A stretch of DNA of 64,000 nucleotides from Pseudomonas nitroreducens (GCF_024170165.1 NZ_JALJXP010000001.1:62001-126000), one strand, 5' to 3'. Shown: positions 47,418-55,952, counted from the first letter of the stretch. The notes: a model not told the origin generated them from the letters alone. A program made the numbers and translations.

Positions 47418-47819
47418 GTGGAAGATGTGATCGAGAAACTGCGTGAAGCGAACGAGCCGGTTCCGGTACCGCTGGAACTGCCCGACGAAGAACTGCTGGT
47501 GGAAATCGAAGAAGCCCTGCTGATCGGCATTCCATCGGAATTCCGTGAGTTCCTCCTGCTGGTCAGCGACGTCATCTACGGGCGCCTGGAACCGGTCACC
47601 GTGGCCGATCCGCAGTCCCACACCTACCTGCCGGAAGTGGCCGCCGTGGCCTGGGCCAGTGGCCTGCCGCGCGAGCTGATTCCGCTCTGCGCCGATGGTG
47701 ACGACTACTACGCGGTCGCCGAGGACGGCGAGGTGATTCTCTGGGCCGACGGCGAGCTCACCGAGGAAACCTGGGACTCGGTCTGGACCTGGGCACGCGA
47801 CGTATGGCTCGATACTTGA
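47418..47819 (+). CDS. SMI1/KNR4-family protein
   Basis: A 133-aa acidic protein starting at GTG 47418. The SMI1/KNR4 pattern is visible: LPDEELLVEIEEALLIGIPSEFREFLLLVSDVIYG, then ELIPLCADGDDYYAVAEDGEVILWADG and a closing aromatic helix. Some family members are immunity proteins against contact-dependent toxins, but no toxin gene is adjacent and this one is likely a core housekeeping protein of unknown role. A TATAAA element lies about 40 bp upstream. Confidence 0.85.
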   Translation: MEDVIEKLREANEPVPVPLELPDEELLVEIEEALLIGIPSEFREFLLLVSDVIYGRLEPVTVADPQSHTYLPEVAAVAWASGLPRELIPLCADGDDYYAVAEDGEVILWADGELTEETWDSVWTWARDVWLDT

Positions 47820-47922
47820 AGCCCGGTGTCGGAATTTCCTGAAACTTCCATGGTCACACAGGCAACCCAGCGTACCTCCAGCCCTTGCTGCCCGGGCGGG
47901 TACGATGCCCCGTGGAGAAACT

Positions 47923-48135
47923 ATGAAGTTGAAAGCCTTGTTCACCTGCCTGTTGCTGCTCGGCCTCGCCGGATGCGCCGACAAGGCCGTGGTGACGCTG
48001 CAGGATGGCAGCGAAATCCTGGTGAAGGATCACTCCGATTACGACAAATACAATGACTACTACGAGTTCGAGCAACTCAACGGCGAGACGATCCTGATCA
48101 AGAAGGACAACGTCCGCTTCATCAAGACCCCGTGA
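47923..48135 (+). CDS. YgdI/YgdR-type small lipoprotein (DUF903)
   Basis: A 70-aa protein with lipobox LAGC (Cys18) and a mature DUF903 beta domain (VVTLQDGSEILVKDHSDY; GETILIKKDNVRFI). The ATG at 47923 is chosen for the signal peptide; an upstream in-frame ATG would add six residues. Family members are outer-membrane lipoproteins of unknown function. Confidence 0.88.
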   Translation: MKLKALFTCLLLLGLAGCADKAVVTLQDGSEILVKDHSDYDKYNDYYEFEQLNGETILIKKDNVRFIKTP

Positions 48136-48143
48136 AGGGCGCC

Positions 48144-48809
48144 TTAGCGCGCCCCGAGCCTTCCCCCGCTTTCCAGCTCCAGCAGGTTGAGCAGGTACTG
48201 GCCGCAGTAGCCCAGGTCCTGTTCGATGGCTTTGCGCGCGCCTGCGCCATCGCCACGTTCCAGCGCCTGCAGGGTGTCTTCGTGGAAGTCGTTCAGGCGC
48301 AGCGACAGGTCGGCCTCGGTGAACAACCGGTTGAAGAAGGGCCCGACCTGCAGCCACAGCGCCTCGATCATGCGCAGCAGCGTGGGGTTGCCGCAGGCAC
48401 GGTAGAGCGTCAGGTGGAACAGGCTGTTGGCTTCCAGGTAGCCGTGGACGTCGCGGGCGTTCAGCGCGATTTCCATGCGCTCGGTGCAATCGCGCAGCAG
48501 CGCCAGGTCGGCGGGCTTCAGGTGCCTGGCCGCGTCCTCCACCGCCAGTCCCTCGAGGGATTGCCGCACCTGCAGGATCTGCAGGTAGCGCTCGCGGGTC
48601 ATCACCGGCACCCGTAACGAGCGCTGCGGCTCGCCCTCCAGCGCGCCCTCGGCCACCAGCCGTTGCAGGGCCGCGCGCACCGGCATCGGGCTGGTGCCCC
48701 ACTCATCGGCCAGGTCGCGGATCTTGAGCCGCTCGCCGGGCTGGAAGCGCCCGCTCAGCAAGGCCTGGCGCAGGTTCTGGTACAGCTGTTCCTGAAGGTT
48801 GTCGGCCAT
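48144..48809 (-). CDS. GntR-family regulator, FadR subfamily (FCD domain)
   Basis: A 221-aa regulator with a winged helix at about 1-70 (LLSGRFQPGERLKIRDLADEWGTSPMPVRAALQRLVAEGAL) and an FCD ligand-binding domain (85-215) whose metal-site His fall in LFHLTLYRACGN and related helices. It is in one transcript with the SDR gene and probably binds the two TGTGATCACA palindromes between that gene and the divergent aminotransferase. The inducer is unknown but should be a carboxylate-bearing metabolite of the pathway. The gene order matches a P. aeruginosa cluster. Confidence 0.9.
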   Translation of the reverse strand: MADNLQEQLYQNLRQALLSGRFQPGERLKIRDLADEWGTSPMPVRAALQRLVAEGALEGEPQRSLRVPVMTRERYLQILQVRQSLEGLAVEDAARHLKPADLALLRDCTERMEIALNARDVHGYLEANSLFHLTLYRACGNPTLLRMIEALWLQVGPFFNRLFTEADLSLRLNDFHEDTLQALERGDGAGARKAIEQDLGYCGQYLLNLLELESGGRLGAR

Positions 48810-48815
48810 CGCGAG

Positions 48816-48878
48816 TCACTCCCGGCCGGCCGGCGGCGCCGGCAGTTGGGCGAAGGTCAGGCTGCAGTCGTGCTTCAT
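48816..48878 (-). CDS. Possible 20-aa leader peptide between SDR and gntR
   Basis: A short ORF begins with ATG at 48878, five bases past the SDR stop, and ends 6 bases before the gntR start; it fills the gap exactly. It encodes MKHDCSLTF followed by a Pro/Ala tail. It may simply couple translation into gntR, or be a remnant of a longer gene. No homology is recognised. Confidence 0.25.
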   Translation of the reverse strand: MKHDCSLTFAQLPAPPAGRE

Positions 48879-48883
48879 CTTGC

Positions 48884-49672
48884 TTATCCCTTGTTCTCGA
48901 TCAGACAGTTGCCACCGTCCACCACCAGCACTTCGCCGGTGATGTAGCTGGCTTCGGGGGAGGCCAGGAAGGCGATGGCGGCGGCCACCTCCTGCGGTCG
49001 CCCGGAACGGCCGAGCGGCGTGCGCCGTCCGGCCTGGAGTTCTTCCTCGCTGCTGGAGCCGGTGGCGATCCAGCCCGGCGCCACGCTGTTCACCGTCACC
49101 CCGCGGCGCGCCACTTCCAGCGCCAGCCCCATGCTCATGCCGAGCATCCCGGCCTTGGCCGCGCTGTAAGCCGATTCGCCCGGATTGCTGGCACGCACGC
49201 CGGTGGTGGAGCTGACATTGACGATGCGCCCGTAGCCGCGCTCGAGCATCCCCGGCAGCAGTGCGCGGGTGAGCAGGAAGGCGCTGGTGAGGTTGCGCGC
49301 CAGCGACAGGTTCCAGCTGGCCAGGTCCATCGCCGCCAGTTCGGCGAAGGGTTCCGGGCTGCCCTGCATGGCCATGCCGGCGTTGTTCACCAGCACGTCT
49401 ACCCTTCCCCATTGCGCCTGTGCCCATTCGGCCAGGATGCGGACGTCGTCCTCGCAGGTCAGGTCGGCGGGCAGCGCGCGGGCCTCGAAGCCCTCGGCGC
49501 ACAGCTCCTCGGCCCGCTGCAGGATGCGCTCGCTGCTGGCGGTGAGCAGCAGCTTCACACCGTTGCGCGCCAGCCGGCGGGCACTGGCGAAGCCGATGCC
49601 GGACTCGCTGCCGGCGCCGCTGACCAGGGCGACCTGGCCGGCCCAGTCGGACTTGTTCGTGACATCGCTCAT
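48884..49672 (-). CDS. Short-chain dehydrogenase/reductase
   Basis: A 262-aa classical SDR. The cofactor loop is GAGSESGIG (residues 18-26), followed by NNAGMAMQG, catalytic Ser in SSTTG and Tyr-Lys in YSAAK, and a C-terminal VVDGG. It would oxidise or reduce a hydroxyl/carbonyl of the amine-pathway intermediate. It is divergent from the aminotransferase over two operator palindromes. Confidence 0.9.
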   Translation of the reverse strand: MSDVTNKSDWAGQVALVSGAGSESGIGFASARRLARNGVKLLLTASSERILQRAEELCAEGFEARALPADLTCEDDVRILAEWAQAQWGRVDVLVNNAGMAMQGSPEPFAELAAMDLASWNLSLARNLTSAFLLTRALLPGMLERGYGRIVNVSSTTGVRASNPGESAYSAAKAGMLGMSMGLALEVARRGVTVNSVAPGWIATGSSSEEELQAGRRTPLGRSGRPQEVAAAIAFLASPEASYITGEVLVVDGGNCLIENKG

Positions 49673-49687
49673 GGATAGCTTCTTGAT

Positions 49688-49763
49688 CTGTGATCACAGA
49701 ATTCGTTACAGGGCAGATTATCAGGCAGTCGATCCGCTGTATTGACATTTTTGTGATCACAAA
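49688..49763. promoter_or_regulatory. Two GntR-type operators, TGTGATCACA
   Basis: Perfect palindromes CTGTGATCACAG (49688-49699) and TTTGTGATCACAAA (49750-49763) share the core TGTGATCACA and lie 63 bp centre to centre, that is about six helical turns. They sit in the 127-bp divergent gap between the SDR-gntR unit and the aminotransferase. They are the expected target of the clustered GntR protein. Confidence 0.8.
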
Positions 49764-49799
49764 TGGAAGATGTGCGAAATAACAAACGAGGTGTGCAAC

Positions 49800-51194
49800 A
49801 TGACCGCCAGCGGAATCGCCCAACAGGCCGTGGATCTCTTCACCGCCCGCGAGCGCCAGCGCTTCCTGGAACAGAATCCCAAGTCCGTCGCCCTTGCCGA
49901 GCGCGCGCACAAGTCGCTGTACGCCGGCGTGCCGATGCACTGGATGGCCGACTGGTCCACGCCCTGCCCGCTGTTCGTCGAACGTGCCCAGGGCGCCCGC
50001 TTCTACGATGTGGACGGCCATGACTACGTGGACTTCTGCCTGGGCGACACCGGCAGCATGTTCGGTCATTCGCCGGCGCCGATCGCCCGCGCACTCGCCG
50101 AACAGGGCGCACGCGGCCTGACCACCATGCTCCCCGGCGAAGACGCCGTGGTCTGCGGTGAGCTGCTCGCCGCGCGCTTCGGCCTGCCCTACTGGCAGGT
50201 GACCGCCACCGCCACCGACTCCAACCGCTACGTGCTGCGCTGGGCCCGCGCGGTGACCAAACGCAAGACCCTGCTGGTGTTCGACGGCTGCTACCACGGC
50301 ACCGTCGACGACGTGATGGTGCGCTACCGCGACGGCGAGACCGTGCACCGCTCCGGCCTGGTCGGCCAGGCCTACGACCTGACCCAGCACAGCCGCTCGA
50401 TCCCCTTCAACGACGTCGCAGCACTGGAAGCCGCGCTGGCCCAGGGCGACGTCTGCGCCCTGCTGTGCGAGCCGGCGATGACCAACATCGGCATGGTCCT
50501 GCCCGATCCGGGCTTCATGCAGAAGTGCCGCGAGCTGACGCGCCAATACGGCGCGCTGCTGATCATCGACGAAACCCACACCATCTCCACCAACATCGGT
50601 GGCTGCACGAAGCTGTGGAACCTCGACCCGGACTTCTTCGTGGTCGGCAAGCCGATTGCCGGCGGCGTGCCTTGCGGCATCTTCGGCTGCAGCGCGGAGA
50701 TGGCCGAACGCATGGCCGCCTCGCGCCAGAGCGCCCAGGAAGACAGCCACGGTCACGGCCACAGCGGCATGGGCACCACGCTCTCGGCCAACGCCCTGGC
50801 CATGCACTGCATGCGCGCCAACCTGGAGCAGGTGATGACCCAGGCCGCCTACGACCACATGCTGCCACTGGCCAAGCGCCTGGCCGACGGCTTCCGCCGC
50901 CTGATCGCCAAGCACGACCTGAAGTGGTCGGTGACCGAACTGGGCGCGCGCAGCGAGTTCCAGTTCTGCCCCGTCTCCCCGCGCACCGGCGCCGAGGCCG
51001 AAGCGGCCTTCCACGACGAGCTGCAGATGGCCCTGCACCTGTACCTGATCAACCGCGGCATCCTGATCACGCCGTTCCACAACATGACCCTGTGCTGCCC
51101 GGACACCACCGCCGAAGACGTGGATCGCCTGATCGAGACCCTCGATGCCGGCATCACCGAGCTGCTGGCGATCCCCGGCGCGCGCGCGGCCTGA
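49800..51194 (+). CDS. Class III PLP-dependent aminotransferase
   Basis: A 464-aa enzyme of the omega-aminotransferase/glutamate-semialdehyde-aminomutase fold. PLP site elements are FDGCYHGTVDD, IIDETHT and the Schiff-base Lys284 in VVGKPIAGG. The ATG at 49800 has GAGGTG upstream; an ATG at 49770 is in frame but overlaps the operator region. It would move an amino group from an amine or amino acid to a keto acid. Followed, after a REPIN, by a glutamine-synthetase-like ligase. Confidence 0.9.
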   Translation: MTASGIAQQAVDLFTARERQRFLEQNPKSVALAERAHKSLYAGVPMHWMADWSTPCPLFVERAQGARFYDVDGHDYVDFCLGDTGSMFGHSPAPIARALAEQGARGLTTMLPGEDAVVCGELLAARFGLPYWQVTATATDSNRYVLRWARAVTKRKTLLVFDGCYHGTVDDVMVRYRDGETVHRSGLVGQAYDLTQHSRSIPFNDVAALEAALAQGDVCALLCEPAMTNIGMVLPDPGFMQKCRELTRQYGALLIIDETHTISTNIGGCTKLWNLDPDFFVVGKPIAGGVPCGIFGCSAEMAERMAASRQSAQEDSHGHGHSGMGTTLSANALAMHCMRANLEQVMTQAAYDHMLPLAKRLADGFRRLIAKHDLKWSVTELGARSEFQFCPVSPRTGAEAEAAFHDELQMALHLYLINRGILITPFHNMTLCCPDTTAEDVDRLIETLDAGITELLAIPGARAA

Positions 51195-51198
51195 CCCT

Positions 51199-51275
51199 GT
51201 AGGAGCGAGCTTGCTCGCGAACACTCTCCTGCGGGTCCGCAGCGGAGGCGGGTTCGCGAGCAAGCTCGCTCCTAC
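51199..51275. repeat. REPIN (paired inverted REP)
   Basis: Same arms as at 44242-44309 (GTAGGAGCGAGCTTGCTCGC and its complement), with a different centre. It lies between the aminotransferase and the ligase of the same operon. Confidence 0.93.
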
Positions 51276-51317
51276 GAAGAGCAAATACTCCGGCGCACCG
51301 CGCCACCGAGGAACACC

Positions 51318-52685
51318 ATGCAATTCGCCGATCGACAGGAAGCCGAAGCCTTCCTCGCCGCCCACCCGGACGTGCGCAGCATCGAACTGTTCATCATCGA
51401 CTCCAACGGCATCCCGCGCGGCAAGCTGCTGCACCGCGACGAGCTGCTGGCGGTCTACGACAACGGCCGCCCGCTGCCCAGCTCGATCCTCGCGCTGACC
51501 GTGCAGGGCGAGGACGTCGAAGGCACCGGGCTGGTCTGGGAAGTGGCCGACGCCGACTGCTGGACCTACCCGCTGCCCGGCAGCCTGACCCTGCAACCCT
51601 GGCGCGCCAGCCCCACCGGCCAGCTGCAGGTGAGCATGCACCCGACCCAGGGCCTGCCCGCCACCCCGGCCGACCCGCGCCAGGCACTGTCGCGCGTGGT
51701 CGAGCGGCTGAAGGCCGACGGCTTCCATCCGGTGATGGCGGTGGAGCTGGAGTTCTACCTGCTGGACAAGCAGCGCGACGCCAACGGCCGCCCGCAGCCG
51801 GCTCTGCAGATGAACGGCATCCGCCCGGAAGCGCCGCAGGTTTATGGCGTCTATGAGCTGGAGCAGCTGCAGCCCTTCCTCGACGACCTTTACGCTGCGT
51901 GTGAAGTCCAGGGCCTGCCGGTGCGCACGGCCATCTCCGAATACGCGCCGGGCCAGGTCGAGCTGACCCTGGAGCACCGCTTCGACGTCATGCAGGCCAT
52001 CGACGAAGGCGTGCGCTACAAGCGCCTGGTGAAGGGCGTGGCGAACAAGCACGGGCTGCAGGCCTGCTTCATGGCCAAGCCATTCGGCGACCGCGCCGGC
52101 TCCGGCATGCACCTGCACGTCAGCCTGGCCGACGAACAGGGCAACAACCTCTATGCCAGCGAAGACATCCATGGCACGCCGCTGCTGCGCCACTCCATCG
52201 GCGGCATGATGGCGCGCCTGCTGGATTCCCTGGCGATCTTCTGCCCCAACGCCAACTCCTTCCGCCGCTTCCAGGCCAACAGCTATGCACCACTGGCCAA
52301 GAGCTGGGGCGTGAACAACCGCACCGTGTCGTTCCGCGTGCCCGGCGGCCCGGCCAGGAGCCGGCACATCGAGCACCGCATCTGCGGCGCCGACGCCAAC
52401 CCGTACCTGGCGGCGGCGGCGATCCTCGCGGCCATCCACGAAGGCATCCGCGAACAGCTCGATCCGGGCGCGCCCATCGTCGGCAACGGCTACGAGCAGG
52501 CCACCGAGTTCCTCCCCACCGACTGGCTCACCGCGCTGCGCGCACTGGAAGCCTCCACCTGGGCCCGCGAGGCGCTGGGCGAGGAGTTCCTCAAGGTGTT
52601 CCTGGCGATCAAGTGGGAGGAGTTCCGCCAGTTCATGGGCGAGGTGGGCGAGCAGGACTGGCGCTGGTATCTGCATCACGCCTGA
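51318..52685 (+). CDS. Glutamine-synthetase-like gamma-glutamyl amine ligase
   Basis: A 455-aa GS-fold protein of the PuuA/PauA type. Catalytic segments are MAVELEFYLLD, EYAPGQVELTLEH, GSGMHLHVSLAD and FRVPGGPARSRHIEHRICGADANPYL. The region that carries the adenylylation Tyr in GlnA has no clear match. Such ligases attach glutamate to an amine as the first step of catabolism; in P. aeruginosa one member of this group (the PA5522 type, if I recall correctly) occupies the same place. The amine substrate cannot be told. The ATG at 51318 gives the family N-terminus. Confidence 0.85.
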   Translation: MQFADRQEAEAFLAAHPDVRSIELFIIDSNGIPRGKLLHRDELLAVYDNGRPLPSSILALTVQGEDVEGTGLVWEVADADCWTYPLPGSLTLQPWRASPTGQLQVSMHPTQGLPATPADPRQALSRVVERLKADGFHPVMAVELEFYLLDKQRDANGRPQPALQMNGIRPEAPQVYGVYELEQLQPFLDDLYAACEVQGLPVRTAISEYAPGQVELTLEHRFDVMQAIDEGVRYKRLVKGVANKHGLQACFMAKPFGDRAGSGMHLHVSLADEQGNNLYASEDIHGTPLLRHSIGGMMARLLDSLAIFCPNANSFRRFQANSYAPLAKSWGVNNRTVSFRVPGGPARSRHIEHRICGADANPYLAAAAILAAIHEGIREQLDPGAPIVGNGYEQATEFLPTDWLTALRALEASTWAREALGEEFLKVFLAIKWEEFRQFMGEVGEQDWRWYLHHA

Positions 52686-52702
52686 CGGCCGCAGAGACTC
52701 GG

Positions 52703-52991
52703 ATGCCAGGACGACCAGGAGCAGCCGCGCTGTTGCTGGTCTGCCTGGCAGGCTGCGATGACGGCAGCCTGCGAGGGAGAATCGCCGACAGCGCGGACGG
52801 CAGAACCTATCTACTGATCGTCGACGACCAGAACGGCTGCGCCGTGAGTGTTGACGGAAAGCCCTGGCCGACCCGACCAGCAGCCCGGCATCCCATCGCC
52901 GCTGGCACGCATGTCATCGCCCACGGGCAAGCCGGGATCGAGTTCGACATTCCCGAAGGCGTGGTTTTCACTTTTGATGAGGGGGCCGTAA
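52703..52991 (+). pseudogene. Small lipoprotein, possibly frameshifted near its end
   Basis: Starts at ATG 52703 with a signal and lipobox CLAGC, then a compact domain (RTYLLIVDDQNGCAVSVDGKPW; AAGTHVIAHGQAGIEFDIPEGVVFTFD). The natural end appears to be lost: dropping one G from the GGGGG run at 52981-52985 would give Asp-Glu-Gly-Pro and a TAA at 52989-52991. The uninterrupted frame instead runs to 53347 as low-quality Arg/His-rich sequence. The domain resembles short Pseudomonas lipoproteins that end shortly after FxFD; that recollection is tentative. If the open frame is real the protein is 214 aa. Confidence 0.5.
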
Positions 52992-53688
52992 TCGCGTCGG
53001 CATTCAATGGCCAGGGTGTCGACAAGGAGCAAGACACCGATGCTCGCCCACAAACCGGTGTAACGGGAGTTGTCGGCGGCCATAGTCGCAGCTTCATGGA
53101 CCGATGGCGCTGGCGGCCATGCTTGCACTACGGGCATGAAGGTTCCGGTAACCACATTCCCGATGGAAGGGCCGCACAGGCTGTGCGATCACTCGCATCC
53201 CCTCGACTGCCACAGCGCTCGTGCACACGATCACACCATCACCATCAGACGCATCGAAGGCGACGGCAACCTGCGTGCTGGCTTGCGCATGGCTGTACCG
53301 TGCCCAAGTTGAAGGTTACTTCCCCGCCGTGCCTTTCCTACTCCTGAGGCCCAGTTGCCAAGGAGCTTGCCCGGTGCGATCACCGTAGCCTTGCCGCCAA
53401 CTAGGGTGGATGTCTCGCCGGAAGTACCTGCCGAACTGCTTTGGCGCCATTCATTGACTGTTGCCTTGGACGGCTGGGCGACCGCTCGGACTATTGCTGC
53501 CTCATGTTGTACGCGAAACCACCGTGCAGCCAGCTGCCGACATCCCTGGGTTGGGTCAATCGCCCCAGCACTGAGCGCAGTCCCCCGGGCCACCGTCGTC
53601 AATCGGACGAAGACCGACCGGGATGGTCTGCCCCCCGCGTGAAGCCCCCTCCCCAGCAAAGTCGCTCCCCCCATCAGGAGCATAGACA
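52992..53688. other. Non-coding or degenerate stretch before the acyltransferase
   Basis: About 700 bases of visibly lower GC content. Open frames exist on both strands (plus strand continuation to 53347; minus strand 53231-53689) but show no recognisable domain, lipobox or periodic codon bias. I regard it as degraded DNA at the edge of an insert. Confidence 0.5.
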
Positions 53689-54765
53689 ATGGTAAAGCGG
53701 CCGTCTTATCTGTCTATCCAGGCTTTGCGTGGGCTAGCTGCCGTGCTGGTCGTCGTCTACCACCTGCGCACCGTAGAGGGCAAGTTTGGCGCAGGCGAAA
53801 CATGGATTCCCGGCTGGCTGAACCTTGGATACGCCGGCGTCGATCTGTTTTTCGTGATCTCGGGTTTCGTGATGGCGACCATTGCAAGAGGTCGTTACGG
53901 ATCTGTGAGCGGGGCGATCCATTTCCTTCGGAAGCGCGCCTGGCGAGTTCTGCCACCCTACTGGCTCTACACCACCGTCGTGGTCGCAGTGATAACCATT
54001 GCCCCCCATACGGTCAGCGCCTCATTTCAGAATCAGAGCGTGCTGGCTTCGTACCTGCTATGGCCTCAAACCACCCCACCCGTGTTGATCGTTGGCTGGA
54101 CGCTGGTCTACGAAGCCTACTTCTATCTGGTCATGGCGGTGGCCATTGCCTTCCTGCCCGAGCGCCTTCTCCCGATTTTCCTGATGCTGTGGGCGGCAAT
54201 CGTGGCGATGGGATGGACAGTCCTCGATATGGCCTCGCCGGTCATGTCCACGGTGTTTTCACCCATGAGCTGGGAGTTCATTGCAGGCGCCTGCGTGGCA
54301 CTGTACTGGCACAGAATCCCTGCAGCATGGGGCCTCCCGCTGTTGTTGACGGGAGTCTGCCTCTTCGTTGGCGCAATGCCGGTACTGGATCATCTGAAAT
54401 GGCTGCTCGATGGCAACATGTATCGCGTGCCGATCTTCGGAGTGGCCGGCACCCTGATCGTCGCTGGGGCGGTGGCATGGGAAACATCCCACCGTCCCTC
54501 GATTCCCGCGTGGATCCTGTCGGTTGGCGACAGCTCCTACTCCCTGTACCTATCGCATATCTTCGTCATTTCCGCTTTGGGTCGGCTGTGGCGCATGACG
54601 CCATTCAATGTGGAGCCTTGGCAACATGTTGGCTTCGTCGTGCTCACGCTGCTGGCCTGCGTTGTTGTCGGCCTCGCCTCGTACCGGTGGTTCGAACGGC
54701 CGCTGCTTGCCTACGGTGAGAACAGGATGAACGGTCTCGCCGTGAAAACAGCGAACGCGGGATAA
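53689..54765 (+). CDS. Acyltransferase 3 (OafA/YrhL-type) membrane protein
   Basis: A 358-aa membrane protein with about ten helices and the acyltransferase-3 pattern: IQALRGLAAVLVVVYHL with catalytic His near the N-terminus, GYAGVDLFFVISGFVM, FLRKRAWRVLPPYWLY, then helices to the C-terminus with SYSLYLSHIFVI. Such enzymes O-acetylate surface glycans such as LPS O-antigen. GC content and codon choice are clearly lower than in flanking genes, suggesting horizontal transfer. No sugar-transferase neighbours are present, so the target glycan is unknown. Confidence 0.9.
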   Translation: MVKRPSYLSIQALRGLAAVLVVVYHLRTVEGKFGAGETWIPGWLNLGYAGVDLFFVISGFVMATIARGRYGSVSGAIHFLRKRAWRVLPPYWLYTTVVVAVITIAPHTVSASFQNQSVLASYLLWPQTTPPVLIVGWTLVYEAYFYLVMAVAIAFLPERLLPIFLMLWAAIVAMGWTVLDMASPVMSTVFSPMSWEFIAGACVALYWHRIPAAWGLPLLLTGVCLFVGAMPVLDHLKWLLDGNMYRVPIFGVAGTLIVAGAVAWETSHRPSIPAWILSVGDSSYSLYLSHIFVISALGRLWRMTPFNVEPWQHVGFVVLTLLACVVVGLASYRWFERPLLAYGENRMNGLAVKTANAG

Positions 54766-54897
54766 CCGGGCCGGGTGAGGTGCCCTTGCTCTTGTCCTGG
54801 GCGCGACAAGTTCAGCGGACCCAGCGGCACGCATAGGTTCTACGGAAAATTTATCCTGGCAGAGTGAAGATTCTGGTCTTTTCTTGGTCTGTAATTG

Positions 54898-54921
54898 CAC
54901 GGGGCGCAGATGCGCCCCGTG
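54898..54921. repeat. Perfect 24-bp inverted repeat
   Basis: CACGGGGCGCA / TGCGCCCCGTG arms of 11 bases flank GA. It has no T-run. It lies between the acyltransferase and the next SDR gene and could be a terminator-like hairpin or a regulator site. Confidence 0.7.
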
Positions 54922-54990
54922 GTCAAAGCGGCGCCGCCGGTACTGCCTGCCGGCCGCCGTCCTCTCTCAGGCAGGGAGAACCCGTAGACA

Positions 54991-55749
54991 ATGAGCACTC
55001 CTGTCGTACTGATCACCGGCGCCGCCGGTGGCCTCGGAAAAGCCATCGCCAAACGTTTCGCCCAAAGCCACTGGCGCATCGCCGCGACCGACGTGGACAA
55101 GGCCGGCCTGCACGCGCTCAACGCCCAGGTCCCGCTGGACGCCACCGCCGTCGGCGACCTGCGCCGCGCCGACAACTGCCACAGCCTGATGTCCGACATC
55201 CTCGCCCGCACCGGCCGCCTCGACGCCCTGGTGAACGCCGCCGGCGTCTGGCGCGAAGGCCCGGTGGAAGACTTCAATGAAGACGACTTCGACCTGGTGA
55301 TGGGCGTGAACCTCAAGGCCGCGTTCTACATGTGCCAGGCGGCGACGCCGTATCTGAAGGAAAACCACGGCTGCATCGTCAACATCTCCAGCGACTCCGG
55401 CCGCCAGGCCTACCGCGGTTCCGCAGCCTACTGCGCGAGCAAGGCGGCGCTGACCATGCTCACCCGCACCCTGGCGCTGGAACTGGCCGAGTCCGGCGTG
55501 CGGGTCAACGCCATCTCCCCGGCGGATATCGCCACGCCGATGCTCGACTACCAGGCCGAGCGCTATGGCCAGGGCAACCCGGACAGCTACAAGCGCGCCC
55601 TGCTGAAGGATTATCCACAGGGCAAGACGTCGCGCTTCATCCGCCCCGAGGAAGTCGCCGAGCTGGTCTGGTACCTGTGCAAACCGGAATCCGAAGCCAT
55701 CACCGGCGCGGACCTGGCCATCGACTTCGGCCTCTCCGCCGGGCGCTGA
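54991..55749 (+). CDS. Short-chain dehydrogenase/reductase
   Basis: A 252-aa classical SDR: cofactor loop GAAGGLG (residues 10-16), NAAGV, catalytic Ser in ISSDSG, Tyr-Lys in YCASK, and a C-terminal IDFGLSAGR. The substrate is unknown. In P. aeruginosa the corresponding gene sits beside the glutamine-synthetase-like gene, as I recall, so this enzyme may belong to the same amine pathway; here the lower-GC insert separates them. Confidence 0.88.
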   Translation: MSTPVVLITGAAGGLGKAIAKRFAQSHWRIAATDVDKAGLHALNAQVPLDATAVGDLRRADNCHSLMSDILARTGRLDALVNAAGVWREGPVEDFNEDDFDLVMGVNLKAAFYMCQAATPYLKENHGCIVNISSDSGRQAYRGSAAYCASKAALTMLTRTLALELAESGVRVNAISPADIATPMLDYQAERYGQGNPDSYKRALLKDYPQGKTSRFIRPEEVAELVWYLCKPESEAITGADLAIDFGLSAGR

Positions 55750-55764
55750 GCCGACAGGTAAACG

Positions 55765-55789
55765 AACGGGCGGCCAGGGGTCGCCCGTT
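55765..55789 (+). terminator. Probable intrinsic terminator
   Basis: Stem AACGGGCG (55765-55772) with CGCCCGTT (55782-55789), followed by TTCGTT. It lies 15 bp after the SDR stop. Confidence 0.65.
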
Positions 55790-55952
55790 TTCGTTGCGGG
55801 GCGTTGATCGAACGACGGATGCGCCACTGGAGAAGGGTCTACTGGTGCGTGACGCCAATCGGCGGTATAGAAAAAACTGTGTCGCCTGCCGCGCTTTGGT
55901 TGTCCAGAGTTAGGCCCTTTCCTTTTCCCAAGACAATTCCGAAGAGAATTCC

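Noticed and set aside
47418-47819. SMI1/KNR4 gene as immunity gene of a toxin system
   Set aside because: No toxin, Rhs or CdiA-like gene nearby; the neighbours are ordinary core genes.
48816-52679. Very long minus-strand open frame (1287 codons) across the aminotransferase and ligase
   Set aside because: It is antisense to two genes with intact catalytic motifs, is rich in Val/Ala/Gly/His as expected of a GC-rich shadow, and has no domain.
52811-53155. Minus-strand ORF with hydrophobic segment
   Set aside because: Antisense to the lipoprotein whose lipobox and domain on the plus strand are better supported.
53231-53689. Minus-strand ORF of 152 codons
   Set aside because: No domain, no clear ribosome-binding site, and it overlaps degraded sequence; kept only as non-coding stretch.
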